Assembly (NCBI RefSeq): GCF_000346465.2
Contig: NC_034012.1
Location: forward strand, 14,281,119 to 14,345,118
From: Prunus persica
Taxonomy: Eukaryota > Streptophyta > Magnoliopsida > Rosales > Rosaceae
Length of the DNA stretch: 64,000 nt
Direction: 5' to 3'
Part shown: positions 35,301 through 48,900 of the stretch, one piece after another
Position numbering within the stretch: position 1 is the stretch's first letter
Layout: every line of letters begins with the position of its first letter
Notes under the pieces: generated by a model
What the model saw: the letters and a program-made list of their open reading frames with translations, nothing else
What the model was told of the DNA's origin: nothing
The model's database searches: none
Made by a program: the position numbers and the translations under genes

Positions 35301-36931
35301 AGTGGTGAAAAATGAAGCAAACGAGCTTGTACCTACACAGATGACCACAAGCTGGAGAGTTTGCATTGATTATGGGAAGCTCAACACAGCGACAAGCAAA
35401 GATCACTTTCCTCTTCCATTCATTGATCAAATGCCTGAGAGATTAACTGGCCATAGCCACTATTGCTTCTTTGATGGATATTCAGGCTACCACCAAATCG
35501 CCATAGCCCCAGAGGATCAAGAAAAGACGACCTTCACATGTCCCTTTGGCACTTTCGCTTATAGGAGGATGCCTTTTGGTCTCTGTAACGCCCCAGCCAC
35601 TTTTCAAAGGTGCATGATGAGCATTTTCTCCGACATGGTAGAAAGGTTCATTGAGGTATTCATGGATGACTTCTTTGTCTTTGGTGATTCTTTTTATCAA
35701 TGTTTGCATAACTTATCCAATGTGTTGGCTAGATGTGAACAGACTAACCTTGTATTTAATTGGGAAAAATGTCATTTTATGGTTAACCAAGGCATAGTTC
35801 TTGGTCATGTCATCTCTAGTAAAGGAATCGAGGTAGATAAAGCTAAGATTGATTTGATTGCCTCCATGCCCTCACCTATTTCTGTCAAAGAAGTACGTTC
35901 TTTCCTTGGCCATGCAGTTTCTATAGACGTTACATTAAGGAATTTTCTAAGATTGCAAGGCCTATGTGCAATCTCCTTGCCAAGGACATGGATTTTGTGT
36001 TTAATCAAGACTGTGAGAATGCTTTCAATGCTTTGAAGAAGATGCCCACAACTGCCCCAATGATTATACCATCGGATTGGAACTTGCCTTTTGAATTGAT
36101 GTGTGACGCCTTAGATTATGCTGTTGGAGCTGTTTTGGGACAGCAAGTTGATAAGAAGCCATATGCCATCTACTATGCTAGTAGAACCCTCAACGATGCC
36201 CATCTCAACTATTCCACCACAGAGAAGGAGTTGTTAGCTATCATATTTGCTTTAGAGAAGTTCAGATCATATTTGATTACTAACAAGGTTATTTTTTACA
36301 CTGATCATGCAGCATTAAAATACTTGTTAGCTAAGAAGGATGCCAAACCACGACTCATTAGATGGATTCTCTTGTTGCAAGAGTTTGACTTGGAGATAAA
36401 AGATAAGAAAGGAAGTGAGAATGTTGTGGCTGATCACTTAAGTAGATTCGTGCATGTATCTAACGAAGAGGAGGATTCATTGCCATTGCGTGAAAGCTTC
36501 CCTAATGAGCAACTCTTCTCCATTTGTGCTTTGAATTCTCTCAATCCATTGCCTTGGTTTGCTGATATTGTTAACTATTTGTGCACTATTGAACTCCCTA
36601 TAGGGTTATCTACATTCCAACGTGACAAGCTTAGGAAGCAAGCAAGATACTACTTTTGGGATGATCCATATCTATTCAAGCATTGTCCAGACCAAGTAAT
36701 TCAAAGGTGTGTGCCTGAAGGTGATTTTAAGAGCATTCTGGAGTTTTGTCACTCCTACGCATGCGGAGGCCATTTTGGAGCAAAGAAGACTGCCAGCAAA
36801 GTGCTACAATCAGGTTTCTTTTGGCCTACTCTTTTTAAGGATGCTTATGTTTTTTGTGCTTCATGTGATAGATGCCAACGGATGGCTAATTTACATGCTA
36901 GAAATCAGATGCCTCTCACCAATATCTTAAT
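32371..36931 (+). pseudogene. Retro2 gag-pol, portion left of Retro3
   Basis: The gag N-terminus (from about 32371) is broken by TAA at 32620 and by TAG plus a small deletion near 32908. The gag core continues with SCPHHNIESWM and VDATSGEGLMNK. The Athila YNSGWRNHPN region is followed by a Gln-rich linker. The protease is LLDLGAYINLM (about 34290). RT (35182-35920) has FMDDF at about 35662. A frameshift near 35920 leads to RNase H ([15 protein letters not shown]) and the integrase HHCC finger, ending at ILI (36931) where Retro3 enters. Integrase continues at 50197. A TGA at 35038 lies between protease and RT. Confidence 0.88.
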
Positions 36932-37437
36932 TGTTTACACCATAATGAACCGAGCAGACCCAGCACCAAAGTGACTAGCACCAAGGCAGCCACGCCTTCT
37001 CCTGTGCCGAAGGGAGACACACTTCTGAGGTGCCAGACACCTACCGAAGCTCCCAGCTGCCAAACCTAATCTCCAGGACACGTGTCGCCACCACAACGGC
37101 TGGCACAAAGTCCCACATTGGAACTTTGTGCAAAACTCCTACTTTCACCTCCCTATAAATAGGGAACAGTACCCAGGTACAAAGGACGACTATTCTCCCA
37201 CTTTTACTGTTACTCTGCCAGAATTACTACTTGTAACTGACTTAGGCATCGGAGAGCCTTCGGCCGGCACCGCACCGGTGTCCGAAGCTTAACGATTGCT
37301 TCTCCTCTTTTTACCTTCTACAGGTCTCTCATCAACCCATTTCACCAAGGGCCTCAGCCCTCTTCTCTACTGAAGACTCAGCACATCTAATCACTAAGTT
37401 GGACTCAATATTGGCCGGGCCATTTTGAGCATCAACA
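36932..37437 (+). repeat. Retro3 5' LTR
   Basis: TGTTTACACC...GAGCATCAACA with TATAAATA at 37154-37161. I count five differences from the 3' LTR across 506 bases, four transitions and one transversion. GACTTAGGCATCGGAG marks the likely R region. Confidence 0.95.
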
Positions 37438-37440
37438 GTT

Positions 37441-37458
37441 TGGCGCCGTCTGTGGGAA
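37441..37458 (+). promoter_or_regulatory. Retro3 primer binding site
   Basis: TGGCGCCGTCTGTGGGAA lies three bases after the LTR. Its first nine bases equal the tRNA-Asp-type site; the rest differs. The position fits, but I cannot name the exact tRNA. Confidence 0.7.
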
Positions 37459-37549
37459 TCTGACACTTGAATCCCCTCTTTCTCTATCAGCCCAGCTGGC
37501 TCCTTCACCCCTCAGGCCCCGTCGCCTCTTCTTCACCCCACATTCTGCT

Positions 37550-40500
37550 ATGCCGACCGAGGATAGCCGCGATACCCAGCACCATACCCCCCGTGAGGGT
37601 ACATCCCGAAGGAAATCTCCGGGAGATGCCACTCTCCAGGCAGAAGTGGAGCGTCTCCGTGACAGTGTTACTAAGATGTCGGAGAAATACGAGCATCTTC
37701 ATTGCAGGAATGTTGAGCTAGAACATGACTACCGTGTTTTAAAGCGGAACTGGGAAAGGACTCACACCCAGGATGCCCAACAAGACCTCACCCAGAACGT
37801 TGGGCTTATTCAGCCGAACCAGCCAGTACATTCCAGCCACAGTGCCTCGGCCCAAGCTAGGCTCCGCAAGGGTAAAGACCACCTTCATCCGGAGATAACC
37901 CAGTCATGACCCCTTTGCGTTCCCCCACCGAGGAACCGGCCCCATGAACCAGTCAGGATCTACCAAGATTGCAGGGATTGCCTCTCGAACCGTCAGCCAA
38001 GGCCGATCCCTATCCCTGTCAACCTCGAGGACCCACGGGTGACACACCTGGGGCCCTCGCCAGCCCCCGTCCGCATACCCGACGAGGAAGGTGTCGGGGA
38101 CTCGGATACTGGGGAATTTTATAATTCAGAGACCTGGCCAAATTACCACGCCGGAGCGCTGGAAAATTGGGAACAATCCCCAGTCCCTGTCTGCCCCGCC
38201 CCCAGGCCTTTGGCACCTGAAACTCTTCCTCATGCCGACCCGGCCATGAGGCTTCTCTTCGAAAAGGTCCGGCGCCTGGAAAGCGAACAACATCGCAGCC
38301 ATCAACCCCTCTGGGCAAAACCACGACCAGGGCCCTTTACCGAACGCATCCTCCACTACCACAAGGAGAAAGATATCCAGCCACTCCGCATCGCCTTCTA
38401 CACTGGCACGGAGGACCCTCTCACCCACATCCACTCCTTCCAGTCCGCCCTTGGGTGCAAAGGCCTCATTGATGAAGGCATGTGCCTTCTTTTCCCTTCC
38501 ACCCTCAGCGGCGCGGCCCTGAATTGGTTCTACAGGCTCCACCCCCTCACCATCAACTCCTTCGATAGTCTCAAGCAGACGTTCCTGGACCATTTTATGA
38601 TCCAGACTGATCGCCTATACTCCGCCGACGACCTGTATATGCTTCGGCAGGCTGAGGACGAACCCCTTCGGGAATATGCAGCTCGGTTCAGTCATGAATG
38701 CTCCCGCTCCCCAGACACTGACGATCGCGCTGCCTTCGGCGCTTTTAAGAGCGGCCTCCGCGAGTCCAACTTCCGCTACCTGGTTCATAGCAACAGTTGG
38801 AACACATATGCAGAGCTGATGAAGCAGGCGGTGATCCATGCTAAGGCTGAATACTTCAATTCCAAGCGTGGCCCAGCCAACCTGGCGCGCAACACTTTCG
38901 CCGACCCTCCACCTGCTTCAACACCCGCCCCAGCCCCACCTCAGCATTCTACCCCTGCCCCGAGTGCCCAGGACAACCAACAACATAAGCTGAAGGATAG
39001 CTACCAGCATCCCTTCGGTAATAACAAACGTGGCAGACATGGCAACCACCACCACTCTAGCGGAGGCAACCCTCCTAGGCCTGGTGATCGGGCCCCTCTT
39101 CCCTTCACACCCAGGCCCAGGTTTGAGGTATTTACGACCCTCAACACCACCTATGAGAACGTCCTGGTGCGTGAAGCCCCCATCATCCCCAAGCCACCGC
39201 CCCGGAGACCATCCAACAAGCCTATGCCAAACACGGGGGTCTTCTGCCGCTTTCATCAATTCAGCGGCCATGACACCGAGTCTTGTGTTGCGTTGCGCAA
39301 CATAATTGAAGGGCTCATCCGGGAGGGTAAGCTGGACAACTATGTGCGCAACATACCAGCCCCGCCTAACCCTCACCAACGACAAATCAACATGATCTCC
39401 ACCATCAGCGGAGGTTCTACCCTGGCTGGCACCTCCAACAACTCCATCAAACATTATGTCTGCTCCACCTATGCGCACCAGGTCTTCAGCACCGAGCAGG
39501 GACGCTTGCCAAAGACCCATAGGACTGGCTGGGCCCCCATTACCTTCTGCGAGGAGAAGGAACGTGGTGTTATCCTCCCCCATGATGATCCACTCATTAT
39601 CCGGGCTGACATTTCTAACTTCGACGTTGGGCGTATCCTGGTGGACATTGGCAGTTCGGTCAGTGTGATGTTTGCCTCGGCCTTCAATGAACTCCAGGTC
39701 CCGCCTCACCTACTCGACCGACGCATCACACCCCTTGTGAGCTTCTCGGGTGATGTGGTCCAGCCCATTGGCAGCATTCATCTCCCTATATCAATTGGGG
39801 CCGCACCCCAGCGGACGACGATCACTACCCCCTTCCTTATCGTCGACTGTCCCACAGCCTACAACGTCATCCTCGGCCGCCCAGCCTTGGCCCAAATGAA
39901 GGCTTTTATTTCCACGCATATGCTGCTATTGAAGTTTCCTACTCCTAATGGCCCAGGCACGGTGCGCGGCGACCAACTCGGAGCCCGAAGCTGCTATGCT
40001 TCAGCCGTCAAATCCACCAATCGCCAACATCGGAGTGAGGCCCTAGGAGTAACCAAGGCTCCCGCCCCCCTTCAAGCTAGCACAGAACCATCTGAAGACC
40101 CAAGGGAGGAGTCCATCGCACCACAGGCGGAACCTATGGAGGACCTGGAACTGGTTACCCTTCATGACGACATCCCGGATCGACAGGTCTGGATCGGTAC
40201 CTCCATCTCGCCAGAGCTTCGCTCTGACCTGGTCGCCTTCCTCCGCCTCAACTCCGAAGTCTTTGCATGGTCCTACAATGACATGCCTGGCATATCACCA
40301 GACATCATATCCCATCGGCTCAGCGTCAATCCTGCCGTCCGACCAGTTCGACAGAAGCGTCGAGCTTATGACCCCGAGCGCTATGAGGCCATGAAGGCGG
40401 AGGTGGATCGATTGAGTAGTATCCGATTCATCAGGGAGGTTGACTATCCCACATGGCTGGCCAATGTCGTAATGGTTCGTAAACCAAGAAAGGGCTGGCA

Positions 40501-43413
40501 CATGTGTGTCGACTACACCAACCTTAATCGGGCTTGCCCAAAGGACAGCTTCCCGCTACCCCGCATTGACCAGCTAGTCGACGCCACAGCCGGCCACGCC
40601 CTCCTTAGCTTCATGGATGCTTATTCAGGTTACAACCAGATCTTCATGCACCCCGAAGATCAGGCCCACACCTCTTTCATTACGGACCGCGGCCTCTACT
40701 GCTATAAGGTGATGCCCTTTGGCCTCAAAAACGTCGGGGCTACTTATCAGCGTTTGGTGAATCAGCTCTTTGCCCCACTGATTGGCAATACCATGGAGGT
40801 CTATGTCGATGACATGCTAGTCAAGAGTCGCACAGCTGACCAACACATCCCTAACCTCTCCGCCATGTTCACCATCCTGAAGCAGTACAAAATAAGGCTT
40901 AACCCCACCAAATGTGCGTTCGGGGTGGCTTCCGGCAAATTCCTGGGCTTCATGATCAGCCAGAGGGGTATTGAGGCCAATCCAGAAAAGATCCAGGCCA
41001 TCTTAGACATGACGGTACCTAAGACGGTCAAAGATATCCAAAGCCTTACAGGGCGCGTCGCAGCCCTGACCAGATTCATCTCCAAAGCCACTGACCGCTG
41101 CGCCCCATTCTTCAAGGCCCTTAAAGGTACCAAAAGAAATATCACCTGGACTGCTGAATGCGACACGGCCTTCAGCGAGCTCAAGGAGTATATGGGCCGG
41201 GCCCCTTTATTGTCAACCCCTGAGCACGGAGACATCCTCGTGATTTATCTCTCCATCTCAACTTCGGCTGTTAGCTCTGTGCTCATCCGATCAAAAGATA
41301 ACGCGGAACACCCAGTGCATTATGTTAGTAAAGCATTGCAAGATGCCGAAGTTCGGTACCAGGACATCGAAAAATTGGCGTTCGCCCTGGTCGTCTCGGC
41401 AAGACGCCTCCGACCATATTTCCAAGCTCACACCATCCATGTCTTAACTAACCAACCGCTCCGACAGGTGTTGCAGAACCCAGACACTTCTGGGAGGCTG
41501 GTCAAATAGGCCATTGAACTGGGCGAGTTTGATATTCATTACAAACCCCGCCCGGCTATGAGGGGACAGGCCGTTGCTGACTTCCTATCCGAATTCATGG
41601 AGCCCCAAACTTCCGCAGCTACCCAGCTCATAACCGAACCCAATCCCCCTCAGAGCCAGGACCAAACCCCCACCGAAGGCAATCTCGACCTAACCCAGCC
41701 CCTGTGGACCTTATTCGTAGACGGCTCTTCTAATGCCCAGGGCTGTGGGGCCGGCCTCGTTCTCATCTCCCCAGACAAGGTTGCCCTCGAGTACGCCCTT
41801 CGCTTCAAATTCCAAGCCTCCAACAATGAGGCCGAATATGAAGCACTCTTAGCCGGTCTTCGATTAGCCAAAGAGATGGACGCCAGGCAAATTCAGATAT
41901 TCAGCGATTCACAACTTGTGGTCCACCAGGTCAACCAGGACTTCACGGCTAAGGATGCCTCAATGACGGCCTACCTCCAGCACGCTCGGCACTTGCTGGC
42001 AACCTTCCACGCCCACTCTATCAAGCAAGTGCCGCGCTCCGAGAATAGCCATGCCGATGCACTAGCCAGGTTGGCATCAGCCTTGGAGCAAGGACTGGGT
42101 CGCCACATCCACATCGAGTTTTTGGCCCAGCCCAGCACACAAGCCCCACTCATCTGCACTATTGATCACAGCCCTACATGGATGGACCCCATCCTCCAGT
42201 TCTTACAGAACCAAACACTACCGGCTAATCCGGCAGAAGCACGACGCGTTCGCCATCGCTCTGCCCGTCACCTGATCATTAACGGCTCCTTATACAAGCG
42301 GGGTTTCAGCCTTCCTTACCTCCGATGCCTGACTCCAGAGGAGGGTCACTATGTCCTCCGAGAAATCCATGAAGGCATATGCGGTAATCACTCGGGCGCA
42401 CGCTCGCTGGCCCATAAGGCAATCCGCCAAGGATACTTCTGGCCATCGCTCCACACTGACGCCCAGGAATTCACCCAGAAATGCGACAAGTGTCAGCGAT
42501 TTGCCAACATTCCACAACTCCCGGCTGAACCATTGACCGCCACGTCAGCCCTTGGCCATTTGCCCAATGGGGACTGGATCTCATTGGACCTATGCCAGAA
42601 GGCAAGGGCCAAGTCAAGTATGCAGTTGTGGCCGTAGACTACTTCACCAAGTGGGCTGAGGCCGAGGCCTTGGCCACCATCACTGCGGCTCGCATCGAAT
42701 CCTTTGTATGGCAAAACATTGTATGTCGCTTCGGCATCCCCAACTCCATCGTCACCGACAATGGCCGGCAATTTGACAACGCCAAATTCAAACAATTTTA
42801 TTCCAACCTCAAGATTCGTCTGTGTTTCGCCTCCCCAGCCCATCCTCAGTCCAATGGCCAGGTCGAAGCCGTGAACAAAATTATCAAGAAGACCCTCAAA
42901 ACAAAACTTGACAAAGCCAAGGGCTGCTGGCCAGAACTACTCCCAGAAGTACTCTGGTCCTACCGTACCACCTTCCGCACATCCACGGGTGAAATGCCGT
43001 TCTCCCTATCATTTGGAACCGAGGCCGTGGCTCCAGTAGAGATTGGCCAGCCCACATACCGAACCTCCACTTACGATGCCACGGCCAATGACGAGCAGTT
43101 GGCCCTCAACCTCGACTTCATTGACGAGCTCCGGGACCAATCGAACATGCGTAATGTCGCGTACAAACAATGGATCGCCAAATATTACGACTCCCGAGTC
43201 AGGCCCCGTGCTTTCAAAATGGGGGACTGGGTCATGCGCAAAGTTTCCTTGGCTACCAAAAATCCCAACGAAGGTACCCTCGGCCCTACATGGGAAGGTC
43301 CTTATGAGATTATCAAAATCTGCCGCCTCGGCACTTATCAGCTTCGTGATTCCACAGGCAAGACGCTGCCTCACCCGTGGAATGCTGACCACCTCAAGTA
43401 CTATTACAAGTAA
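37550..43413 (+). pseudogene. Retro3 gag-pol polyprotein, three lesions
   Basis: One frame opens at 37550 with a coiled-coil gag start, meets TGA at 37907, and runs on through gag (about 38350-38860), a His/Pro-rich linker, a zinc-binding segment (CRFHQFSGHDTESC), protease (ILVDIGSSVSVMF), RT (YVDDMLVKS at 40801) and RNase H, to TAG at 41507. The second RNase H (FVDGSSNAQGCGAGLVL) is at about 41705-42000. The integrase finger (HEGICGNHSG...CDKCQRF) follows. A frameshift near 42550 precedes the integrase core (DLIGPMPEGKGQ, VTDNGRQF, NGQVEAVNK), which keeps its catalytic Asp, Asp and Glu. Ends TAA-free at YYYK, stop at 43411. Only three breaks in 5.9 kb fit recent insertion. Confidence 0.9.
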
Positions 43414-43743
43414 ACATATCTAGACCCTAGGACAATACTTTGGTCTTGATTATTTACTGTAAGGTAGAAGTAAGGTATCTAGACCCTAGACCACTTGTAC
43501 CTTCTGCCTTTCGGCATCTATTTCAATGAAATGCCTGACTCCGGCTCATTCTCATGCACTCACATTGTTATCATTTTTACTAACACAATTGATATCAAGC
43601 TAAGTTCATATCATAAATAAAAACAGCCTTGCTCCAGGCAAGGACAAATGTTCATACATAACCAAAATAAACAAAACAAACAAGTGTTCCAACACAATCA
43701 CTAGAGCACAAAATAGCTATAACACATCACGAAGGCAACGCCT

Positions 43744-45976
43744 TCAGGACTCGGTCGAAGGGGCATCCTCAGTGGCTGGCTCAGCCTCTGGTGTCGGGGC
43801 GCTCGCATCAGCTGCAGGGGTTGGGCAGGAGGCTCGCCACTGGTGTCAAAGTTAATCTCCAGCGAGGGGTTGAACCTAACCAACCTATCTTCCCAGCGAA
43901 GCTGCTCATCAACCAGTCGGTCCATGATATAGCTCTTCAGCTCCTCTGAGGATCGGAAGGACTCAATCGCCTCGACTCGGGCAGCAGCCACCTCCTCGGC
44001 CTTCGATCTCTTCAGCTCCTCCACCTCCTTGACCAAGGCCGCCTTTTGCACCAGCAAGGCGTTCTTCTCTCGGATGGCCTCCTGCGCCTCCGCCACTTTG
44101 CTCTTGGCTTGCTCATCCTGCCTCTTCAGCCTCTGGATCTCCTTGTCAGCCTTGGCCATGCTGACGTACATCTCGCCAAAGGCCTGCAAAACAAAAACCA
44201 TGCTAGTCAATCCACACAAATAATCCAACACAAATACATTCAACAAGGGCCTAAACACTTACATAGGCAGAGGTGAGGATCGTCTTTTGGGCCCGGTCAA
44301 TGAAGGAAGAGGCTGGAGTCCTCGCCAGGGCCTCAGGGTCGCTCTTCACGCCTTCTAGGAAGACGTTCACTAAAGGCACCTCCTGCCGGTGCATAGCCAG
44401 GTTGACCTCCTTCTTCTGCTGGCGTAGCCTGCCGAAGTCTACCTTCTCTACCCCTTCAGCGAACACGTCCTCCATGCCGAAGGGTAGCTTCGGCGGTGCC
44501 TGCAGATCAAAGGGCGGAAGTCTCGGCCCTGACCCCATCACATGCTAATGAGCCTCCTCCAAGGCTTTCCTTTTCCCCAGCACGTCCGCGACCCGACCCT
44601 CATCATCATCCCTGGGTCGTTTTCCAGCACTCTTCTCAGCTTTCTTGGCCCGAGACTCCCTCAGTCGCTTCTGCATCTCGGCCTCATCAATGTCTACGGC
44701 CACCTTCGTGCTCCCCCTTATGATGCCAGCCACTGTCAAAACAAACAGCAATTCTATTACTCAAACTCACAAAGGCTCAGCACACAACAAAAAGATAACC
44801 CAGGTACTTACTTCCTTGCAGCAGTCCGGACTCAAACAAATTCTTCTGCGTGACTAGGTTCCCGCACTCACGCTCAGTCTCTGATAGCTGCGCCCTCACC
44901 CACTCAACCTCGTCTTCTTGCTCCTTGGAGATAGGGCCCCACTTCACCGAACCTGCACCAAGAGTTAGAAACTACTTAGCCATTTACATTGGCACAAACA
45001 AAATACAGAACCAAAAATAGGAGCCAAGACAACACAATCAGGCATTGGACAATCTTAAGGGATGGGGCCAAAGACCTATAGACTGGAAGTGGGTAGGAAT
45101 GTGCTGGACAACGCTCTTCCCTGGAGGACTCTCCCAGTCCCCGTAGGCCATGCACCACCTGTTCCTCCAGGACTTTGGCGTTGTGGGCTTGTGTCCAATA
45201 AAATAGCCCTTCTCCTTCGCTTTTCGGCAATTCGCCTGTACCCAGCCAAAATTCCCCTGCTGCTTCGAAATAGAATACAAGTACATGAACTGCTCGAACG
45301 TTGGCTCCCCCAACCCAGCCAACCACCAGGCGATGTACACCCCATGAAGAAGAATCCAAAAGTTGGGATTATACTGCCCCGGTGCATACCCCAACTTGGC
45401 CAACATCATCTGAACCCACGGATGAAACGGCAGTCTGAAGCCGTGCCGATACATATCTGTAAAAATCATCACGGAGCCATCCGAGGGATATCTGACTACA
45501 TCGGCCTCAGTGGGTAACCTCAAGCCCACATAGGCTGGCACACAAAAATCTATTCGTAGCTGGGCCAATTTCACTTCTGTAAGTGTATTCCGCCTTGGCA
45601 ACGGGACACCAACCCAGATGTCTAATCCCTCTGACACCGAGGCCACGGCTATACCAACAGACCCTGATGGTGATGCTTGGTTGCTCGAACCCACTTCTTG
45701 CGTTTGAGGCAAGGCTAGAACCCGATTTGCTATAGCCTCTAACTCTATATAATTTCTCTGCATCTCCCTATATGCAGCCGACCCAGAGTCTACCGATGGC
45801 TCAACCCTCTCACCCCCAGGCCCTATCATCCTACTTTCTATAGTGCCTTCTACCAGACCCTCTGTCTCTGAACTCTCCTCTTCAGAACATATATACTGGC
45901 TGGGCTCTTCACTCTCAGTATCATCCCCACCAAAGGCAGGGGAGTCAAGACTTTCCCTATCAGAACTTTCAGACAT
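43744..45976 (-). pseudogene. Retro3 antisense gene (putative gypsy-type transposon protein)
   Basis: Read right to left. Exon 1 (45976 to about 45070) encodes an acidic Ser/Glu-rich N-terminus, then a globular region (YRHGFRLPFHPWVQMMLAKL, YAPGQYNPNFWILLHG). This resembles the plant 'putative gypsy type transposon' domain found antisense in Tat-type elements. Exon 2 (about 44953-44810), exon 3 (44736 leftward, basic, KKAEKSAGKRPRDDDEG) and a long coiled-coil exon (about 44185-43744, KADKEIQRLKRQDEQAK) are separated by introns with AG acceptors and GTAAGT-like donors. A TAG at 44545-44547 and a frameshift near 43820 break the frame. Exon borders are partly my guess. Function unknown; possibly nuclear or gag-related. 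Confidence 0.65.
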
Positions 45977-48900
45977 CTACAAATATGGTAAAACAAGAAA
46001 AAGGAACTAAATGCACATGCAGAGAGGATCGAACCACAACAACAAAAATTTGCCAAATCTTCATGCCAGGCAAGAATTCTACATGTTCATACATATGTTC
46101 AACATATTCATCATGTTCATGCTCATGTTCAATATGTTCTTCCTAACCTTCAACATGTTCATGCAAAACCAGACATTTCAATTCAAAAATTCTAGCGAAA
46201 TAGGGCCTAACCTTGTTTGCACCACCACAAACTAATCGCCGGAAATCGCCTCTCCTCTTCTTCAATTTCTCACAAATTTTCTCAACTCAACTCAAGTGTG
46301 GTGCCTTCACCACTCCAAGTTCCTTTTTATAGCCAACTAAGGGTACCACGTCTCGATTCACGAGCAAACCCTAGCACCCTTTCATTTTCCCTCCTAAATC
46401 CCTTGTACCCACACACCATTTGAAATTCAATTTTCAACATAAATAAAAATTGAGGGAATTTTTGGGCCCTTGCCGAACGGCAAGGCCCGTGCAAAAACAA
46501 AATGGAGTCCCCAAAATTTCAAGTTTACTAGCCTACTTCATGAGCCCAATCCTATTACAAGGCCAGGCCCAAATTGATCAAGACACCCAAGCCAATTCCA
46601 CCACATATTGTAGATGGACTTGCCGAACGGCAAGACCTGGGAAACAACAAAATGGGGGACTCACCTGCCTTATGAACGGCCTAGCTCGAGAGGCTAAGCG
46701 ACACCACAAAAACCCAGCTCCTTTTCGTCCCGAACCACTCTCCACACCCAGCTATTTTTTGGCCCAACCCACTGCTGCTTGCTGAAGCCCACTAGCTCGA
46801 AAAGCTTGCCGAAGCGCCACTCGGAAGCCCACCTTCCTAAGCTGCCGAAGCCGTGCACACCAAGTGTTCACCCGTTTTCGTGTTTAACTCCTGATGTGGA
46901 AGGGCGAAGTTCCCCACTGGCTTGAAGACCACTAGCTGGTCGACAAGTCAGCTTTCTTTGGTGTGTGAGCGTGCCACTGCTAGCAATGTAGATTCTAGCA
47001 GACTTATTTTGAGAGTGGATAACTTGCGCCTCAAGTTACTGGCTTCTAAAACAAAACGATTGTGAATTTGAGTGAGGAATATCTCCCAAGTAAGTTCTTT
47101 TCTTGCCTCAGGCTGGTGAGGACTTTCACAATTTATCTCAGTATCAAATGGTTGTTCTGGCCAGAATGGATAATAATAAAGTACTTTTTTCAGGCAGAAC
47201 TCCCTTTTACAAAATTAAGCAGGGAGAAACCGACTCTAGAAAGGCAAAAAGATGGCTGAAACTCCATTTCTGCCTGGGTGGAAACTTCTGATCCGGGCCG
47301 GACTGGGCATGTCTATGCTGGACTGTACTGTCGACAACTTTAGCTGCTTGGCTTCAGCTGTAAATCGATACCAAAGTTCAATTTTGGCAGAGCTTCAATC
47401 TACTTCAAGCCTTGGGAGACTTTTGAGCAGGCAGAACTGCGACTTCTTTAGTTTGAAGGGACAAAAGTGGCTATTCGTATTTAGCAAGCTGGAACTATGC
47501 TATAAAATTTGTTGAGGTTTTCATATTTGTGAAAACTCAAACTGTTTTTGTCTTGGCTTTTGCTGAACCAAACTTGTAACGAGAGGGATCTCGCTTTCAG
47601 AGGACTTATTTTCAAAGTCTGAACTTTGGAATTCTGATCTAAAGCTGGTTTTCTTTGGATCCAAGTGAGCTTTTTCTTGTTTGTTTTTTTTGATTGATTG
47701 ATGAATTGAGTGTCCTTTGTTCCTTTGCCTACTTTCGTTTTTATAAGAGACCCTCCTGGGGAGGTGATTTTTAATCCTAAATAATGGGCGGCAAAAGGAT
47801 CTCTTATAATATAAAGTAAGAAGGATTTCTTATCAATCAAGGCAGATAGGTTCTGAGCAGTCACCTCCTAAAGCAGTCCTTTCCCTGGTTTCCTGGGTGG
47901 CAGTTTTTCTAATTCAAACCACCGCCACCATCTGTGTGGGCTTTCTATGGCGGTTTGGTTTTTTTCTTTTATATTTTCTGAATGGTTCCCTGTTTCCCGT
48001 TCTAATTTAGAAAGCGTGATCCGTGAATCCCTGGGGGGGTGGTGCATCGATTTGGAGCAAAATCTTGATCATAGATGGTTTTTTTTCTTCAATTGGCAGT
48101 GTTTCAGAGACGTCCCTTTCATATTTTTAAATCTTAGTCGGTATTGCTGACTTTTCCAAAGCTGAGGCAATCAAGTGGGTGTGTCTTTGATTCCTTGGGT
48201 CTGAACCTAATCAAAATTCAGGGGCTGATCCTTTGAAGCCCATCTCGTCAGTTTCCTCATTGGGCCTTTCTTTGGGCTGAAGCTTTGTGTTCAACATTCT
48301 TGGTGTGAAGCCCAATCTGTCTGGATCCTATTCAAGTTTTCGGGCTGGGCAGGCAATTTCATCATGGGCTTGTCTCTTGGTTTTGGGTGTGCCGAATTTG
48401 GGCCCAAACACCAAGCTGTCCAGCCCCTTCGCAAGAAGCCGTGCTCACCACCCCCACAACCTGCCCAGCCAAAGCACACTTCCTGCCGAGAGAGAGCACC
48501 CAGCTGCCGAAGCTTATGTCAAAGCCAACCGTGGCCAAGACTTGCCGAATGGCAAGGGCCAGCCACTCGGATTTTTGGCACACAATCAAATCTCACCGAA
48601 GCCGAAAGACCACTCCGCCGAAAACAACTTTCCAAGCTTGCCGCAGCTCGAACATGACCTCGGCAACCCCTTGCCAAACGGCAAGACCAATTGCCGAAGC
48701 TACCTCACGCTGATCCGCACACCAGGCCCTGCTCAAACCCCAGCCCACTTGCCGAAGCCACAGATAGGACCTAGCACCAATCGGCTTGCTCGCCACGGTC
48801 CCTTCACAATCAACCTTGCCGAAACAAACTCCAGCACCATGGGACTACCTTGCTCAACCTCTGACCAACAACTCCGTGGCCAAGACCTGCCGAGCGGCAA

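Noticed and set aside
38126..39709. Long minus-strand ORFs opposite Retro3 gag
   Set aside because: They are shadows of the GC-rich sense frame, which carries clear gag and protease motifs.
47252..47515. 87-codon ORF in the Retro3 non-coding region
   Set aside because: No recognisable motif, and it sits in a region without coding character.
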